Below are positions 21,657-33,906 of a stretch of DNA of 64,000 bases, in pieces. The position numbers and the translations under genes are program-made. The DNA comes from Dermacentor variabilis (Eukaryota > Arthropoda > Arachnida > Ixodida > Ixodidae): assembly GCF_050947875.1 (NCBI RefSeq), contig NC_134576.1:56052255-56116254 (forward strand). Direction: 5' to 3'. The notes beneath the pieces were generated by a model that was not told the DNA's origin, ran no database searches, and saw only the letters and a program-made list of their open reading frames with translations. Numbering within the stretch: the first letter of the stretch is position 1; each line of letters starts with the position of its first letter.

Positions 21657-22642
21657 TAGGTATGTGTGTCACAAAGAAGCATCTTAATATTCTTTGTGCA
21701 GTTTTCAACAAAACTCCTTTCATGGCAATTTCAGTGCTATCTTAGGGTATACTCCTTTCTTTCCTGCTAAAATAGCTATTAACCTGATTATAATAGCATA
21801 TTATAATGCAAGCTTTGTCACCATAACTAGAAAATTGACATTACTGTTGGCATATGTATTTTTGTGATAGAGGCCCTGGTCATATGAATGCACTGATAAT
21901 ATAATATCCTGTCTTATGGAAAGCTAACATGTTTAGTAACAAGCTCACTTTGACAATGTCTGCCTGCACAGCAAAGGCATTTTCTAATCTTGCTGTAGAA
22001 CGTCTGTAATGCCTGTTCAACTGCTTACATGTTGCTTATATCATTTCGTGGTTCTTAAGTGCAACACAAAAGTCAACTCTTCTATGTACCTGTGCCCAAG
22101 TAAAGCTGCAGCACATTTATGACTGGCACCTTGCCTTTCCTAAGATAATTCACACATGAAACTTCCATGTACTGGTCACAATATGAATATCGAAGTTCAT
22201 TAAACTGAAGTTGATTTACAGCTTTCATTTGTAGATGACAATTGGTATGATAGAGTTTGTGTCGTGCATCTGTTGGTGTTACGCACATCCATCACGCTCC
22301 CAGCTTTAATGCACTAATTCAGTCATTTCATGCATTTTTAGGACTTTGCACAAAACAGGTGGAGATGTTTAGAGCTCACAGGGTTGAAAGCTTGTCTCTT
22401 GTGCACTTCCTTTTTAAGAAACAGATGCATGGTGTGTTGCAATGTCACTGTAGCAAAACTAATATATTGCCTTTTTTCTTCTCTTTTCTAGACTACACAA
22501 CGCAACATTTCAGCCTACTTCCAGGGCAGCTGGAGAACTCGTCCTCCTTACTAGCCTGGGGATATTAAATGGATGTGTTCAAGCACAAATGGAAACCTGG
22601 CTTCTTTTGTTGCATGCCACACCTAGCCACTTGGCAATCACT

Positions 22643-22920
22643 ATTCGCCACAGACAGATAGTTGACAGGATGTTACTAGCAAGTCGTTAGGATATATAAA
22701 GGTGGTTAATAAATAGTCGCTGCACAGTTTTTAGGAAGCAAATAAAAATTTTATTCAGAGATAATCAAAGCTTCTTTTTGCAATATATAATTGCAAAAGT
22801 AGTTACCTCTGAATAAAATTTTTATGTACTTCCTAAAAACTGTGAAGCGACTATTTATTAACCACCTTTATACATCCTAACGACTTCCTAGTAACATCCT
22901 GTCAACTATCTGTGGCGAAT
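22643..22920. repeat. 278-bp hairpin (foldback), plus a third arm copy
   Basis: Left arm 22643-22779 and right arm 22784-22920 are near-perfect reverse complements meeting at an AT centre (about 22780). Both outer ends read ATTCGCC. Immediately to the right, about 22921-22992 repeats the left arm in direct orientation (GACAGGATGTTACTAGCAAG shared). No coding sequence. Confidence 0.85.
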
Positions 22921-23344
22921 AGGCGACAGGATGTTACTAGCAAGTTGTTAGGATGTATAAAGGTGGTCAATAAATAGTCGCTTCACAGTTGACACTTTCT
23001 AACGACATAAGATAATAAGCAGTCGGTAAGAATTCTATCGACATTTTATATCTATACTTTCAATTCAATATCGGTGGCCAATAGTCGGTAGGAGGTTACT
23101 AGGAAGTTGTTACGGTGTCTAAAGACGGTTTATAGAATGTCGATAGGTTCTAGTAACATTTGTCTAAAGACGGTTTATAAAATGTTACTAAAAATTTTTG
23201 TAAGGGCAGTGCAATAGATAGGCCAAACTTATCTGGTGGCGATACGAGAACAATAATTACGGCGCTTTTTTGAATTCAGGCGAATAAGATGACAATTGAG
23301 TGAGGAGAAATAAAAAAATATCTCTAATTCAAAAATATCAAATA

Positions 23345-23580
23345 ATATAAACTAAATTTTTGAATGCGGTAGCGTCACTGATGGCAACAATAAAAGAGGG
23401 AAAGCGGTTGCATCGCAGCCGGTGCGGGTATTGAAATAATCAAGGTACGCTTTAGTGCAACACGTAGCATCTCCGACAAGGAAATGGTGTTCACTGCGAG
23501 ACGAAATGTTGCACGGTTCAAGTCGGAATTCATCTTTAACATACATACAGCGGATTGTTCACGGTGCGATGACAAAACAG
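23345..23580 (-). repeat. Right arm of the diverged outer inverted repeat
   Basis: Reverse complement of this stretch aligns with 16840-17095, with the same order of blocks: TCCTTGTCGG, then CACTAAAGCGTACCTTGATT, then CCGCACC. Identity outside the blocks is moderate. Confidence 0.6.
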
Positions 23581-23589
23581 TCAAGATGA

Positions 23590-25205
<1,616 letters not shown>

Positions 25206-25399
25206 GAATTCAGTGGAAGTGATCCTGGCCTCGCTAGTCCAGCACGATAAAAAAAAACAGAGGACACATGTGTCGTCGCCGACAACTCGCCAGTCACACA
25301 AATGAATGCTGGATACCTTATTTAATTTGGCCACTGGGTGCTCTCTGCGCCACCGATGTCCACTCCCGAATGTAGCGAGTCTGTAGCCTTCCTTTGGCT

Positions 25400-26585
25400 T
25401 TGGCAACTATGAATGGAGGAGTTATTCGTGTGAAGAACCCCAAGGACATTCACTCAGAGTCGCCGGCAATCTCGTCCCACTTGAAGCCCATAACACCGAG
25501 TTCCGCCATTTTGGACGGGGTGGGCTCCTCTGTTGTTCACAAGATTAGGCCTGTGTAGAGGATCTGCTGGAATGCACTAACTGTGGCACACAGACGGTGA
25601 GCTCCTTCATTCCTCCTCCACTGGCTTCCTGCAAAGGCCTAGTCCATGGTGTGGACATAAGCTTAAGTCTATCAGAAATTATAAAGATATCTTCTCGAGT
25701 AGATGTACTTTCTGCGCACCGCTCTACCAGACTCGCTGACGATGAGAGAATCCCTACATAAACAATCATAAGAACGTTTGCACGGATGGTTCGCCCATCA
25801 GAGATAAAGGCATGGCCATTAATATACAGATTTAAACCTTTAGCTCCATCACCGCTGCAATGTCTAGGGCTGGTGGCACGGACACAGCTTTAATGGCTGT
25901 CGATCAAGTGATCGCTGCCGTTTATGCGGAGAAGACTGTACTGCCTAAGGTTGCACGCCTCAGGCTCAGACATGCTGTTTCATGCTACCGACTACTCCAA
26001 CTGCACTGCAAGATCGTATGAGCTCCATGTCATCGAAACAATTGAGAGGAGGCAGTGCTCTCGTCGAGAAGATCTTGCAGAAGTTAAGAGCAGGGCCCAT
26101 AGTGTAACAGCCCGTCAGTCATTGCCATCAACTCGTCATTCTCCCAGACAATTGCAACAGTGATAGAAAAAGCATTAGAAAAGGTGTTACTAAACGTATA
26201 TGACACTTTGCTACAAAATATGCAAGCTAATATCTGGTATGTCTCAGACAATATCAAACAGTGTACAAATTTAGGCCGCCTTATTTACAAAGTCATCTAG
26301 GTGTGACAAATACTTGCCCTCAAAGAGCGCAGACTTAGCAAGATCGTCCACTTCACATCAGGTTGATAATGAGTGTCATTCTGACTCTGACTCTCTAGGC
26401 AATCAAGGGGTGGATATGGACACCTCGAGTTCTTAAACGCACAATATCGCCTAACAACAAACAGCCTAATGCGCCTAACTCTAATACAAAAAGTGTCCGA
26501 CCAAATCACCTACGAGGACTGACTATTTGAAACCCAGTATTGTGGACCAAGCAGTTGCGGCTGCTTGTCTACCGTCTACATAGGG
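25400..26585 (+). pseudogene. LINE-D ORF1 remnant (gag-like)
   Basis: Plus-strand frames, several stops. Near 25410-25540 a peptide with VIRVKNPKDIHSESP and VGSSVVHKIRPV resembles the RRM-like part of LINE ORF1. Near 26010-26100, ELHVIETIERRQCSRREDL matches the helix that follows the zinc knuckles in such proteins; the knuckle cysteines are mostly lost. The call depends on position directly before the ORF2 start at about 26590. Confidence 0.45.
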
Positions 26586-26711
26586 TGCATAAGAATACTA
26601 CATTGGAACTGCCGATAAATGCTGTCACGTAGTAGTGATGGCGAAGAAGGTAGCAAACCTGTGATTAATAAAACTAGCGCTTTATTAGGCAAACTTCTGC
26701 CCTCAAAAGCA

Positions 26712-26956
26712 ATAATAATAATAATAATATTTGGGGTTTTACGTGCCAAAACCACTTTCTGATTATGAGGCACGCCGTAGTGGAGGACTCCGGAAATTTT
26801 GACCACCTGGGGTTCTTTAACGTGCACCTAAATCTAAGCACACGGGTGTTTTCGCATTTCGCCCCCATCGAAATGCGGCCGCTGTGGCCGGGATTCGATC
26901 CCGCGACCTCGTGCTCAGCAGCCCAACACCATAGCCACTGAGCAACCACGGCGGGT
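26712..26956 (-). mobile_element. tRNA-derived SINE in gypsy-1 3' LTR (copy 1)
   Basis: Complete minus-strand copy with an ATT-repeat tail. Bracketed by the 13-bp duplication GCCCTCAAAAGCA at 26699-26711 and 26957-26969. The uninterrupted 5' LTR has a single GCCGTCAAAAGCA at the same place, which confirms the insertion. Confidence 0.95.
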
Positions 26957-27162
26957 GCCCTCAAAAGCAGGCTACACTCAAAGAACAACGATAGCGGCGA
27001 GTACGCTCGGGGATCGTCGAGAATCTGATCAGCGGGTCAAGCGCATTGGCTTTTGTACATCAGTCATCGAATGTTCCAGAGTAATCGCTGGGACCCGCGT
27101 GTCTTCCACAAAGTTCTATGATATTCGTGTCGCGCATACGTGGAATCAGATTACACAAGCTT

Positions 27163-27399
27163 AAAAATAAATTATGGGCTTTTACGTGCCAAAACCAGTT
27201 TCTGATTATGAGGCATGCGGTAGTGGAGGACTCTGGAAAATTCGAATACCTGGGGCTCTTTAACGCGCACCTAAATCTAAGCACACGGGTGTTTTCGCAT
27301 TTCGCCCCCATTGAAATGCGGCTGCCGTGGCCGGGGTTCAATCCCGCGACCTCGTGCTCAGCAGCCCAACACCATAGCCACTGAGCAACCACGGCGGGT
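27163..27399 (-). mobile_element. tRNA-derived SINE in gypsy-1 3' LTR (copy 2)
   Basis: Complete minus-strand copy. Flanks ATTACACAAGCTT (27150-27162) and ATTGCACAAGCTT (27400-27412) are a 13-bp duplication with one mismatch. The 5' LTR has a single ATTACACGAGGTT there. Confidence 0.93.
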
Positions 27400-27553
27400 A
27401 TTGCACAAGCTTCGTTGACAGACAGCGGATGGAACCACCGATAACATTCGAGAAACTTCTGATACATGCAGGCGCGTTTTGTGCTGCGCTAGAACATTTT
27501 TAGGCGGTGAAACGTGGTCGCCCAATAACGATAACCAAGTACACGTCTCAATT

Positions 27554-27582
27554 GTTTGCAGCATCAACCCGATGCTGCAAAC
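27554..27582. repeat. 12-bp perfect hairpin at LTR/internal junction
   Basis: GTTTGCAGCATC (27554-27565) and GATGCTGCAAAC (27571-27582) with a 5-nt loop. It straddles the inner edge of the 3' LTR, and on the minus strand there is no obvious polypurine tract here. Confidence 0.8.
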
Positions 27583-27639
27583 AAAAGAAAGTAATAAACA
27601 ATAGCACCTCTAGCAAACAAATAAAAAAATGAGGAAGTT

Positions 27640-28808
27640 CGTCAGCGTGCGTAAAAGAGCTTAAGACGCACCCTGTCAACCACTTCATATCGCGCGCGGC
27701 GCCGCAGTGAATACGAAATGCCGCCTGGCAAGACCTTACAGTCCCGTTCGCCAATACGTCGGATGATCTTGTAGGGTCCAAAATAGCGCCTCAATAGTTT
27801 CTCCCTGAGCCGTCGTCGGCGTATCGGGGTCCAAACCCAAACACGGTCGCCGGGCTGGTGCTCGACGTAGCGTCATCTGAGGTTGTTGTGTCGGCTGTCG
27901 ATACGCTGCTGGTTCTTGATCCATAGGCGGGCGAGCTGCCGGGCTTCCGCGCGCTGGAGGTTGGTGGCGACGTCAAGATTCACTACGTCAGTGACGTGCG
28001 GCAGCATGGCGTCGAGGGTCGTCGTCGGGTTCCTACTGGAAACCAGCCTGAACGGGGTGATTTGTGTTGTTTCTTGCACCACCCTGTTGTGAGCGGAGGT
28101 TACGTATGGCTCTATGGCATCCCAGGTCTTGTGTTCGACCTCGACGTACATTGCTAGCATTACGGCGAGGGTATTATTCAGGCGCTCCGTAAGAACATTC
28201 GTCTGTGCATGGTAGGCAGTTGTCCTCCTGTGCCTTGTCTGACTATACTGCAGAATGGCTTGGGTGAGCTCCGCTGTAAAGGCCATTCCTCTGTCCATGA
28301 CGCGCTGGAACGTTGCAGGTGCCAAGCAGACTCCGAATGACAGGACCTTGAACTTGTAGAGGCCGTCTGGCGTGATGAAAGCGGTCTTTTCACGATCTCT
28401 CTCGTCGACATCTATTTTCCAGTAGCCGGACTTGAGCTCCATCGACGAGAAGTATTTAACGTTGCAGAGGCCATCCAATGCGTCGTCTATCCGTGGAAGG
28501 AGATATACGTCCTTCCTCGTGAACGTGTTCAGTCGACGATCATCAACGCAGAAACGTAGGACCAGGACTACAGGACTACAGGACTTCTTCACCAGGACTA
28601 CAGGAGATGCCCGCGAGCTTTTGGACGGCTGGATGATGATGTCGCGCAGCATTTTATCGACTTCTTGCCTAATAGCTTCACGCTCTCGTGTCGAAACCCG
28701 GTAAGGGCTCTGGCGGAGTGGTCGAGCGCACTGTTCGGTTATTATGAATATTTTGCTAATGGTGTTTGTCGAATCCTCGATGACGTCGAAAAGCAGTCTT
28801 TGTATCAC
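27640..28808 (-). pseudogene. Gypsy-1 pol: RT joined to integrase by an internal deletion
   Basis: A 311-codon frame (28808-27873). Residues 1-172 are the N-terminal half of gypsy RT: FCVDDRRLN, then SMELKSGYWKI where the usual catalytic D is E, then TPDGLYKFKVLSFGVC and APATFQRVMD. From about 173 the frame becomes the C-terminal half of the integrase core: DRGMAFTAELTQAILQYSQ, RRTTAYHAQTN, LTERLNNTL with the catalytic E, and PFRLV. The RT YxDD block, the whole RNase H and the integrase HHCC and first D are missing. After a TGA (Arg codon in relatives) the frame continues to about 27650 with the integrase C-terminal domain (PGDRVWVWTPIRR, FGPYKIIRRIG). The fusion is in frame. Confidence 0.88.
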
Positions 28809-28828
28809 CGGAGAAGACTTCTGAGCTG

Positions 28829-29248
28829 TTACTGCTTACTCATGGGGGGACCTGGACTTACGTCGAGGTCTGGTTCGGGAACTACGGTCGTCGGGGTACA
28901 TGCGGCAGAATCCGAGAGGACAAACGCATTGCTGGTTTCCAGAATTTCCTCGATGTAGGCGATCGTTGTGCCCTTGTTGATGTGCTTGAACTCCTGGATG
29001 AAGTTTGTCAGCAACACTTTCGTGTTTCCTCCGTGCAGTCGAGCGATTCCTCTAGCGACGCAAATGTCATGGTCAACAAGTAGATGTTGGTCGCCCTCGA
29101 TGACGCCTTCTACGTCATAGGGTGTTTTGGTGCCGACGGAAATAATAATGCTGGAGCGCGGCGGGATGCTGACTTGATCTTCGAGCCCACTCAAGGCGTG
29201 GTCACTACGAGAGCTCTCCGGCGGTATCGCTTGATCTTCCGACAGCAT
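28829..29248 (-). pseudogene. Gypsy-1 pol linker between protease and RT
   Basis: A 139-codon frame with PPRSSIIISVGTKTPYDVEG and ARGIARLHGGNTKVLLTNF. It is the beta-rich region that follows the protease in gypsy elements of this type. It continues the polyprotein order on the minus strand and is separated from the protease frame by a stop. Confidence 0.65.
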
Positions 29249-29257
29249 TATCGCTTT

Positions 29258-29926
29258 CTACTTCAGGTCGATGATTGCGCCGTGTTGGTTCAGGAAGTCC
29301 ACGCCGAGAATGACATCTCGTGAACACTGTTGGAGGATAACGAAGGTGGCAGGGCAAGTCCGGTCAAGAACAGTAATTATTGCCTTGCAGATTCCAGTTG
29401 ATGTAATGAGGTGTCCTCCAGCGGTCCGAATATGAAAGCCTTCCGATGCAATTTTAACTTTCTTCAACTGTGCGGCGATGTGTCCATTCATTACGGAGCA
29501 ATCGGCCCCTGTGTCCACTAAGGCGGTGACTGCATGACCATCGAAAAGGACGCCGAGGTCGGTGGTTCTTTGTCTTACGTTACAGTTAGGTCTTGGCGTC
29601 GGGTCACGCCTGCGTCGCGTTGACTGGTGGCTGGTATGTGGCGTCGTCAGGTCGTCTTTCCACGGCATATTCTTTGCTTCCAGACGTCGTCGGGAGAGCA
29701 GCCTGTCATTGCTATGTCGTCGAGATGGTCTCTTCGCCGTCTTCCTCGGTGGCGGAGGATCTTCGTCAGTTCGACGAACAGCAACCGCACCTCCATTGGT
29801 TGCTGCTTTTAGTTTTCCGCATATGGGCTCGTAGACCGGCCCCGGGCTGGGCCAGTGTTTGGTCGGCGCTGTGGCGACAGATAGCGGCCTGGAGACGGCG
29901 AACGGAACGGTCGTCGAGGGCTCCAC
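29258..29926 (-). pseudogene. Gypsy-1 gag C-terminus and aspartic protease
   Basis: A 222-codon frame. Residues 50-120 are basic and Pro/Arg-rich, the end of gag. Residues 125-222 are a retropepsin: FDGHAVTALVDTGADCSVM with catalytic DTG at residues 138-140 (about 29515-29507), then the second-lobe motif DVILGVDFLNQHGA. The protease matures gag-pol. Its core looks intact, but the polyprotein around it is broken. Confidence 0.85.
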
Positions 29927-30738
29927 TGAGTGGCGGCGAGGTAGTCGGCGATATCGCGAGGTCGTTCGCGAATCTGTGGCCGTGGCGCATTAACGGCGAA
30001 TCCTCGAAGTCCCATCTTCCGGTATGGGCATCAGCGGTAGGTGTGACCCGCTTCTCCCCAGTGGTAACAGAGCGGGTGGTGGTCCCATACGCGCCAGACG
30101 CCTCTCTTCCTTTGGTACTTTCGCTCGTGGCGGCGGCATACGGCGGAACTCCGTCGTAACAGCACTCTGGCGCTGGCGCGGAGTGTTACTTTGACGGCGG
30201 GCGACAGCGGCGTAGGTCATTGCTTCCGGCTGGGGCTGTGGTAATTGTTATTGCACCCCAGGAACTCCAAGTGATCGCTGAACCTCTTCTTTCACGATGT
30301 TGGCGATGGAAGCCACTTATGGCTGCGACGGAGGCAAGACCTTGCGCAGTTATTCGCGGACAATGGCCCTGATGGTGTCTTCAAGGTCGTTGGAACCCAG
30401 TCCTTGGATGGCGCACTGCGGCGTGAGTACTTGCCGGTCATACTGCCGAGTGCGCATTTCCAGTTTTCTCGATAGCCGATGCCTCGGTACAAAACTCAGC
30501 TATGGTCTTCGGTGGGTTTCGAATTAGTCCGGCAAGAAGTTCTTGCTTGACGCCTTGCATCAGGAAGTGGATTTTTTTTCTTATTCCACATTTCCTGGTC
30601 CGCGTGCCGGCCATCTCCTCCATGAAGGTCCCTATGGTTTCATAGGGAAGCTGTACACGGGTTTCTAGTAGCTCTTGGGCGCACTCATTAATCACGACGC
30701 TTGTGAATGTTTGCAGGAAGCCACTTCGAAACTTCATT

Positions 30739-31955
30739 AAGGATTGTGCAATAGAAGTCGGTGGTGACTCCGTTAGACAGGAAACCAGTAAGCTATGGCA
30801 GGAGATAAAAGATCTTATCAAGAAACGCCAATGTATGAAAGCTTTTAACCCTACAGTTAGAATAGAACTGGCAGAACGTTCGAAGTTAATCAACAAGCGT
30901 AAGACAGCTGACATAAGTAAGTATAATATGGATAGAATTGAATATGCTCCCAGGAACGGAGGCAGCCTAAAATCAGTGAAGAAGAAACGAGGAATTGGCA
31001 AGAATCAGATGTATGCTTTAAGACACAAAGCCGGCAATATCATTACTAATATGGATTAGATAGTTCAAGTGGCTCAGGAGTTCTATAGAGATTTACACAG
31101 TACCAGTGGCACCCACGATGATAATGGAAGAGACAATAGTCTAGAGGAATTCGAAATCCCACAGGTAACGCCGGAAGAAGTAAAGAAAGCCTTGGGAGCT
31201 ATGCAAAGGGGGAAAGGAGCTGGGGAGGATCAGGTAGCAGCAGATTTGTTGAAGGATGGTGCGCAGATTGTTCTAGAAAAACTAGGCCACCCTGTATACA
31301 GACTGCCTCATGACCTCGAGCGTACCGGAATCTTGGAAGAACGCTAACATAATCCCATTCCATAAGAAAGGGGACGCCAAAGACTTGAAAAATTATAGAC
31401 CGGTCAGCTTACTGTCAGTTGCCTACAAACTGTTTACTAAAGTAATCGCAAATAGAATCAGGAACACCTTAGACTTCTGTCAAGCAAAGGACCAGGCAGG
31501 ATTGCGTAAAGGCTACTCAACAATGGACCATATTCACACTATCAATCAGGTGATAGAGAAATGTGCGCAATATAACCAACCCTTATACATAGCTTTCATT
31601 GATTACGAGAAAGTGTTTGATTCTGTCGAATCCTCAGCAGTCATAGAGGCATTACGAAATCAGGGTTTAGACGAGCCGTATGTAAAAATACTGAAATATA
31701 TCTATAGCGGCTCCATAGCCACCATAGTGCTCCATAAAGAAAGCAACAAAATCCCAATAAAGAAAGGCGTCAGGCAGGGAGATACGATCTCTCCAATGCT
31801 ATTCACAGCTTGTTTACAAGAGGTATTCAGAGACCTGGACTGGCTAGAACTGGGGATAAAAGTGAATGGAGAATGCCTTAGTAACTTCCGATCCGCTGAT
31901 GATATTGCCTTGCTTAGTAACTCAGGAGACCAATTGCAATGCATGCTCACTGCAT
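30739..31955 (+). pseudogene. RTE-2a reverse transcriptase fragment
   Basis: Frames 30703-31059, 31069-31347 and 31310-32065 give linker and RT. Motifs: GKGAGEDQV, ENANIIPFHKKGD-like NANIIPFHKKGDAKDL, YRPVSLLSVAYKLF, FIDYEKVFDSVE and VRQGDTISPMLF. The catalytic block reads FRSADDIALL, where an expected Phe-Ala-Asp-Asp is S-A-D-D. It ends abruptly after LQCMLTAL at a junction with shared ATTGCAATGC. Confidence 0.85.
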
Positions 31956-32533
31956 TGCAATGCGCTAACCCTGGCGTCATACAAGATGTGGACGTGCTCG
32001 GCAAGGTGCGCTGCAGTGACCATAGGATGGTAAGAAGTCGAATTAGCCTAGACGTGAGGAGTTAACGTAAGAAACTGGTACATAAGAAGCCGATCGATGA
32101 GTTAGCGGTAAGAGGGAAAATAAAGGAACTCCAGATCAAGCTACAGAACAGGTATTCGGCCTTAACTCAGGAAGAGGACCTTAGTGTTGAAGCAATGAAC
32201 GACAATCTTGTGGGCATCATTAAGGAGTGTGCAATAGAAGTCGGTGGTAACCCCATTAGACAGGATAGCAGTAAGCTATCGCAGGAGACGAAAGATCTGA
32301 TCAATAAACGTCAATCTAAGAAAGCCTCTAACCCTACAGCTAGAATAGAACTGGCAGAACTTTCGAAGTTAATCAACAAGCGTAAGACAACTGACATAAG
32401 GAAGTATAATATGGATAGAATTGAACATGATCTCAGGCACGGAGGAAGCGTAAAAGCAGTGAAGAAGAAACGAGGAATTGGCAAGAATCAGATGTATGCT
32501 TTAAGAGACAAAGCCGGCAATATTGTTGTTCTT

Positions 32534-32607
<74 letters not shown>

Positions 32608-33906
32608 CTCATAATATATCTTTGTTCTCATAAAGACGCCAAAGACTTGAAAAATTGGAGACCGATCAGCTTACTGTCCGTTGCCTGCAAAGTATTTACT
32701 AAGGTAATTGCAAATAGAATCAGGAACATCTTAGACTTCCGTCAACCAAAGGACCAGGCAGGATTCCGTAAAGGTTACTCAACAATAGACCATATTCAAA
32801 CTATCAATCAGGTGATAGAAAAATGTGCGGAATATAACCAACCACTATATATAGCTTTCATTGATTACGAGAAAGCGTTTGATTGAGTCGAAACCTCAGC
32901 AGTCATGGGGGCATTGCGGAATCAGGGTGTAGACTAGCCGTATGTAAAAATACTGAATGATATCTATAGCGGCTCCACAGCCACGGTAGTCCTCCATAAA
33001 GAAAGCAACAAAATACCAATAAAGAAAGGCGTCAGACAGGGAGATTTTCACCAATGCTATTCACAGCGTGTTTACAAGAGGTATTCAGAGACCTGGATTG
33101 GGAAAAATTGGGGAAAGAAGGTAATGAAGAATACCTTAGTAACTTGCGATTCGCTGATGATATTGCCTTGCTTAGTAACTGAGGGGACCAATTGCAATGC
33201 ATGCTCACTGACCTGGAGGGGCAAAGCAGAAGAGTGCGTCTAAAAATTGATCTGCAGAAAACTAATGTTTAACAGTGTCGGAAGAGAAGAGCAATTGGTA
33301 AGGGAATACATCTACTTAGGGCATGTAGTACGGCGGATCCGGACATGAGACGGAAATAATCAGAAGAATAAGAATGGGCTGGGGTGCGTTTGGCAGGCAT
33401 TCGCAGATCATGAACAGCAGGTTGCCATTATCCCTCAAGAGAAAAGTGTATAATAGCTGTGTCTTACCAGTACTCACCTAGGGGGCAGAAACCTGGAGGC
33501 TTACGAAAAGGGTTCTACTTGAATTGAGGACGACGCAACGAGCTATGGAAAGAAGAATGATGGGTCTAAGTTTAAGGGATAAGAAAATAGCAGATTGGGT
33601 GAGGGAACAAACGCGAGCTAATGACATCTTAGTGTAAGTCAAGAAAAAGAAATGGTCATGGGCAAGACATGCAATGAGGAGAGAAAATAACCGATGGTCT
33701 TTAAGGGTTACGGACTGGATTACAGGGGAAGGGAAGCGTAGCAGGGGGCGGCAGTAAGTTAGGTGGGCGGATGAGATTAAGAAGTTTGCAGGGACGACAT
33801 GGAGTCAATTAGTACATGACCTGGGTTGTTGGGGAAGTATGGGAGAGGCTTTTGCCCTGCAGTGGGCGTAACCAGACTGATGTTGATGATGATGATGATG
33901 ATGATG
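31956..33906 (+). pseudogene. RTE-2b: endonuclease end, linker, RT fragments
   Basis: Starts with DVDVLGKVRCSDHRMVRSRI, the SDHR end of the APE endonuclease, then the linker to about 32525. A TA microsatellite (32535-32602) replaces about 0.3 kb of the usual linker and RT start. RT resumes at DAKDLKNWRPISLLSV and FIDYEKAFD but then has stops (32883 onwards) and shifts. The C-terminal WARHAMRRENNRW-like block and final QWA are readable to 33870, followed by GAT repeats. Confidence 0.8.
32535..32602. repeat. (TA)n microsatellite inside RTE-2b
   Basis: About 33 TA units, followed by two nearby TTTGTTCTCATA copies (about 32602 and 32620). It sits exactly where linker sequence present in RTE-2a is missing. 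Confidence 0.95.

Larger units (their letters stand above)
17204..23214. mobile_element. Candidate DNA transposon with short terminal repeats, superfamily unknown
   Basis: The left end reads CCCATACAAAAATGG (about 17198-17212). The reverse complement of the right end reads CCCTTACAAAAATTT (about 23200-23214). Both are followed by AT-rich subterminal DNA full of GTAAC/GTTAC motifs (17240-17730 and 22665-23190). Inside lie two smaller TIR elements, a long hairpin and a BEN-like exon. No transposase was recognised and the flanks show no clean target duplication, so the unit could also be a coincidence of nested repeats. Confidence 0.35.
26623..27563 (-). repeat. Gypsy-1 3' LTR, containing two SINEs
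   Basis: Aligns with the 5' LTR throughout once 26712-26956 and 27163-27399 are removed. Outer end on the plus strand is TGTCACGTAGTAGTGATGG; the counterpart in the 5' LTR is TGTTGCGTAGTAGTGACGG. Net LTR length is about 430 bp. Confidence 0.88.
30733..33906 (+). mobile_element. Compound RTE insertion (RTE-2a + RTE-2b) in gypsy-1 gag
   Basis: Flanked by ACTTCGAAAC (30723-30732) and ACTTCGATAC (33907-33916), a 10-bp duplication with one mismatch. It holds two partial RTE copies in the same orientation. RTE-2a runs from the linker to the RT palm and stops about 31955. RTE-2b starts at the end of the endonuclease and runs to the GAT-repeat 3' end. Both contain the linker segment beginning at GTGCAATAGAAGTCGGTGG (30745 and 32229). 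The whole lies within one pair of duplications, so it either arrived as one rearranged unit or rearranged after insertion. Confidence 0.85.

Noticed and set aside
29593..30159. 188-codon plus-strand frame with many Trp and Arg
   Set aside because: Antisense of the gypsy-1 gag/protease region, which has clear DTGAD and D-V-I-L-G motifs on the minus strand.
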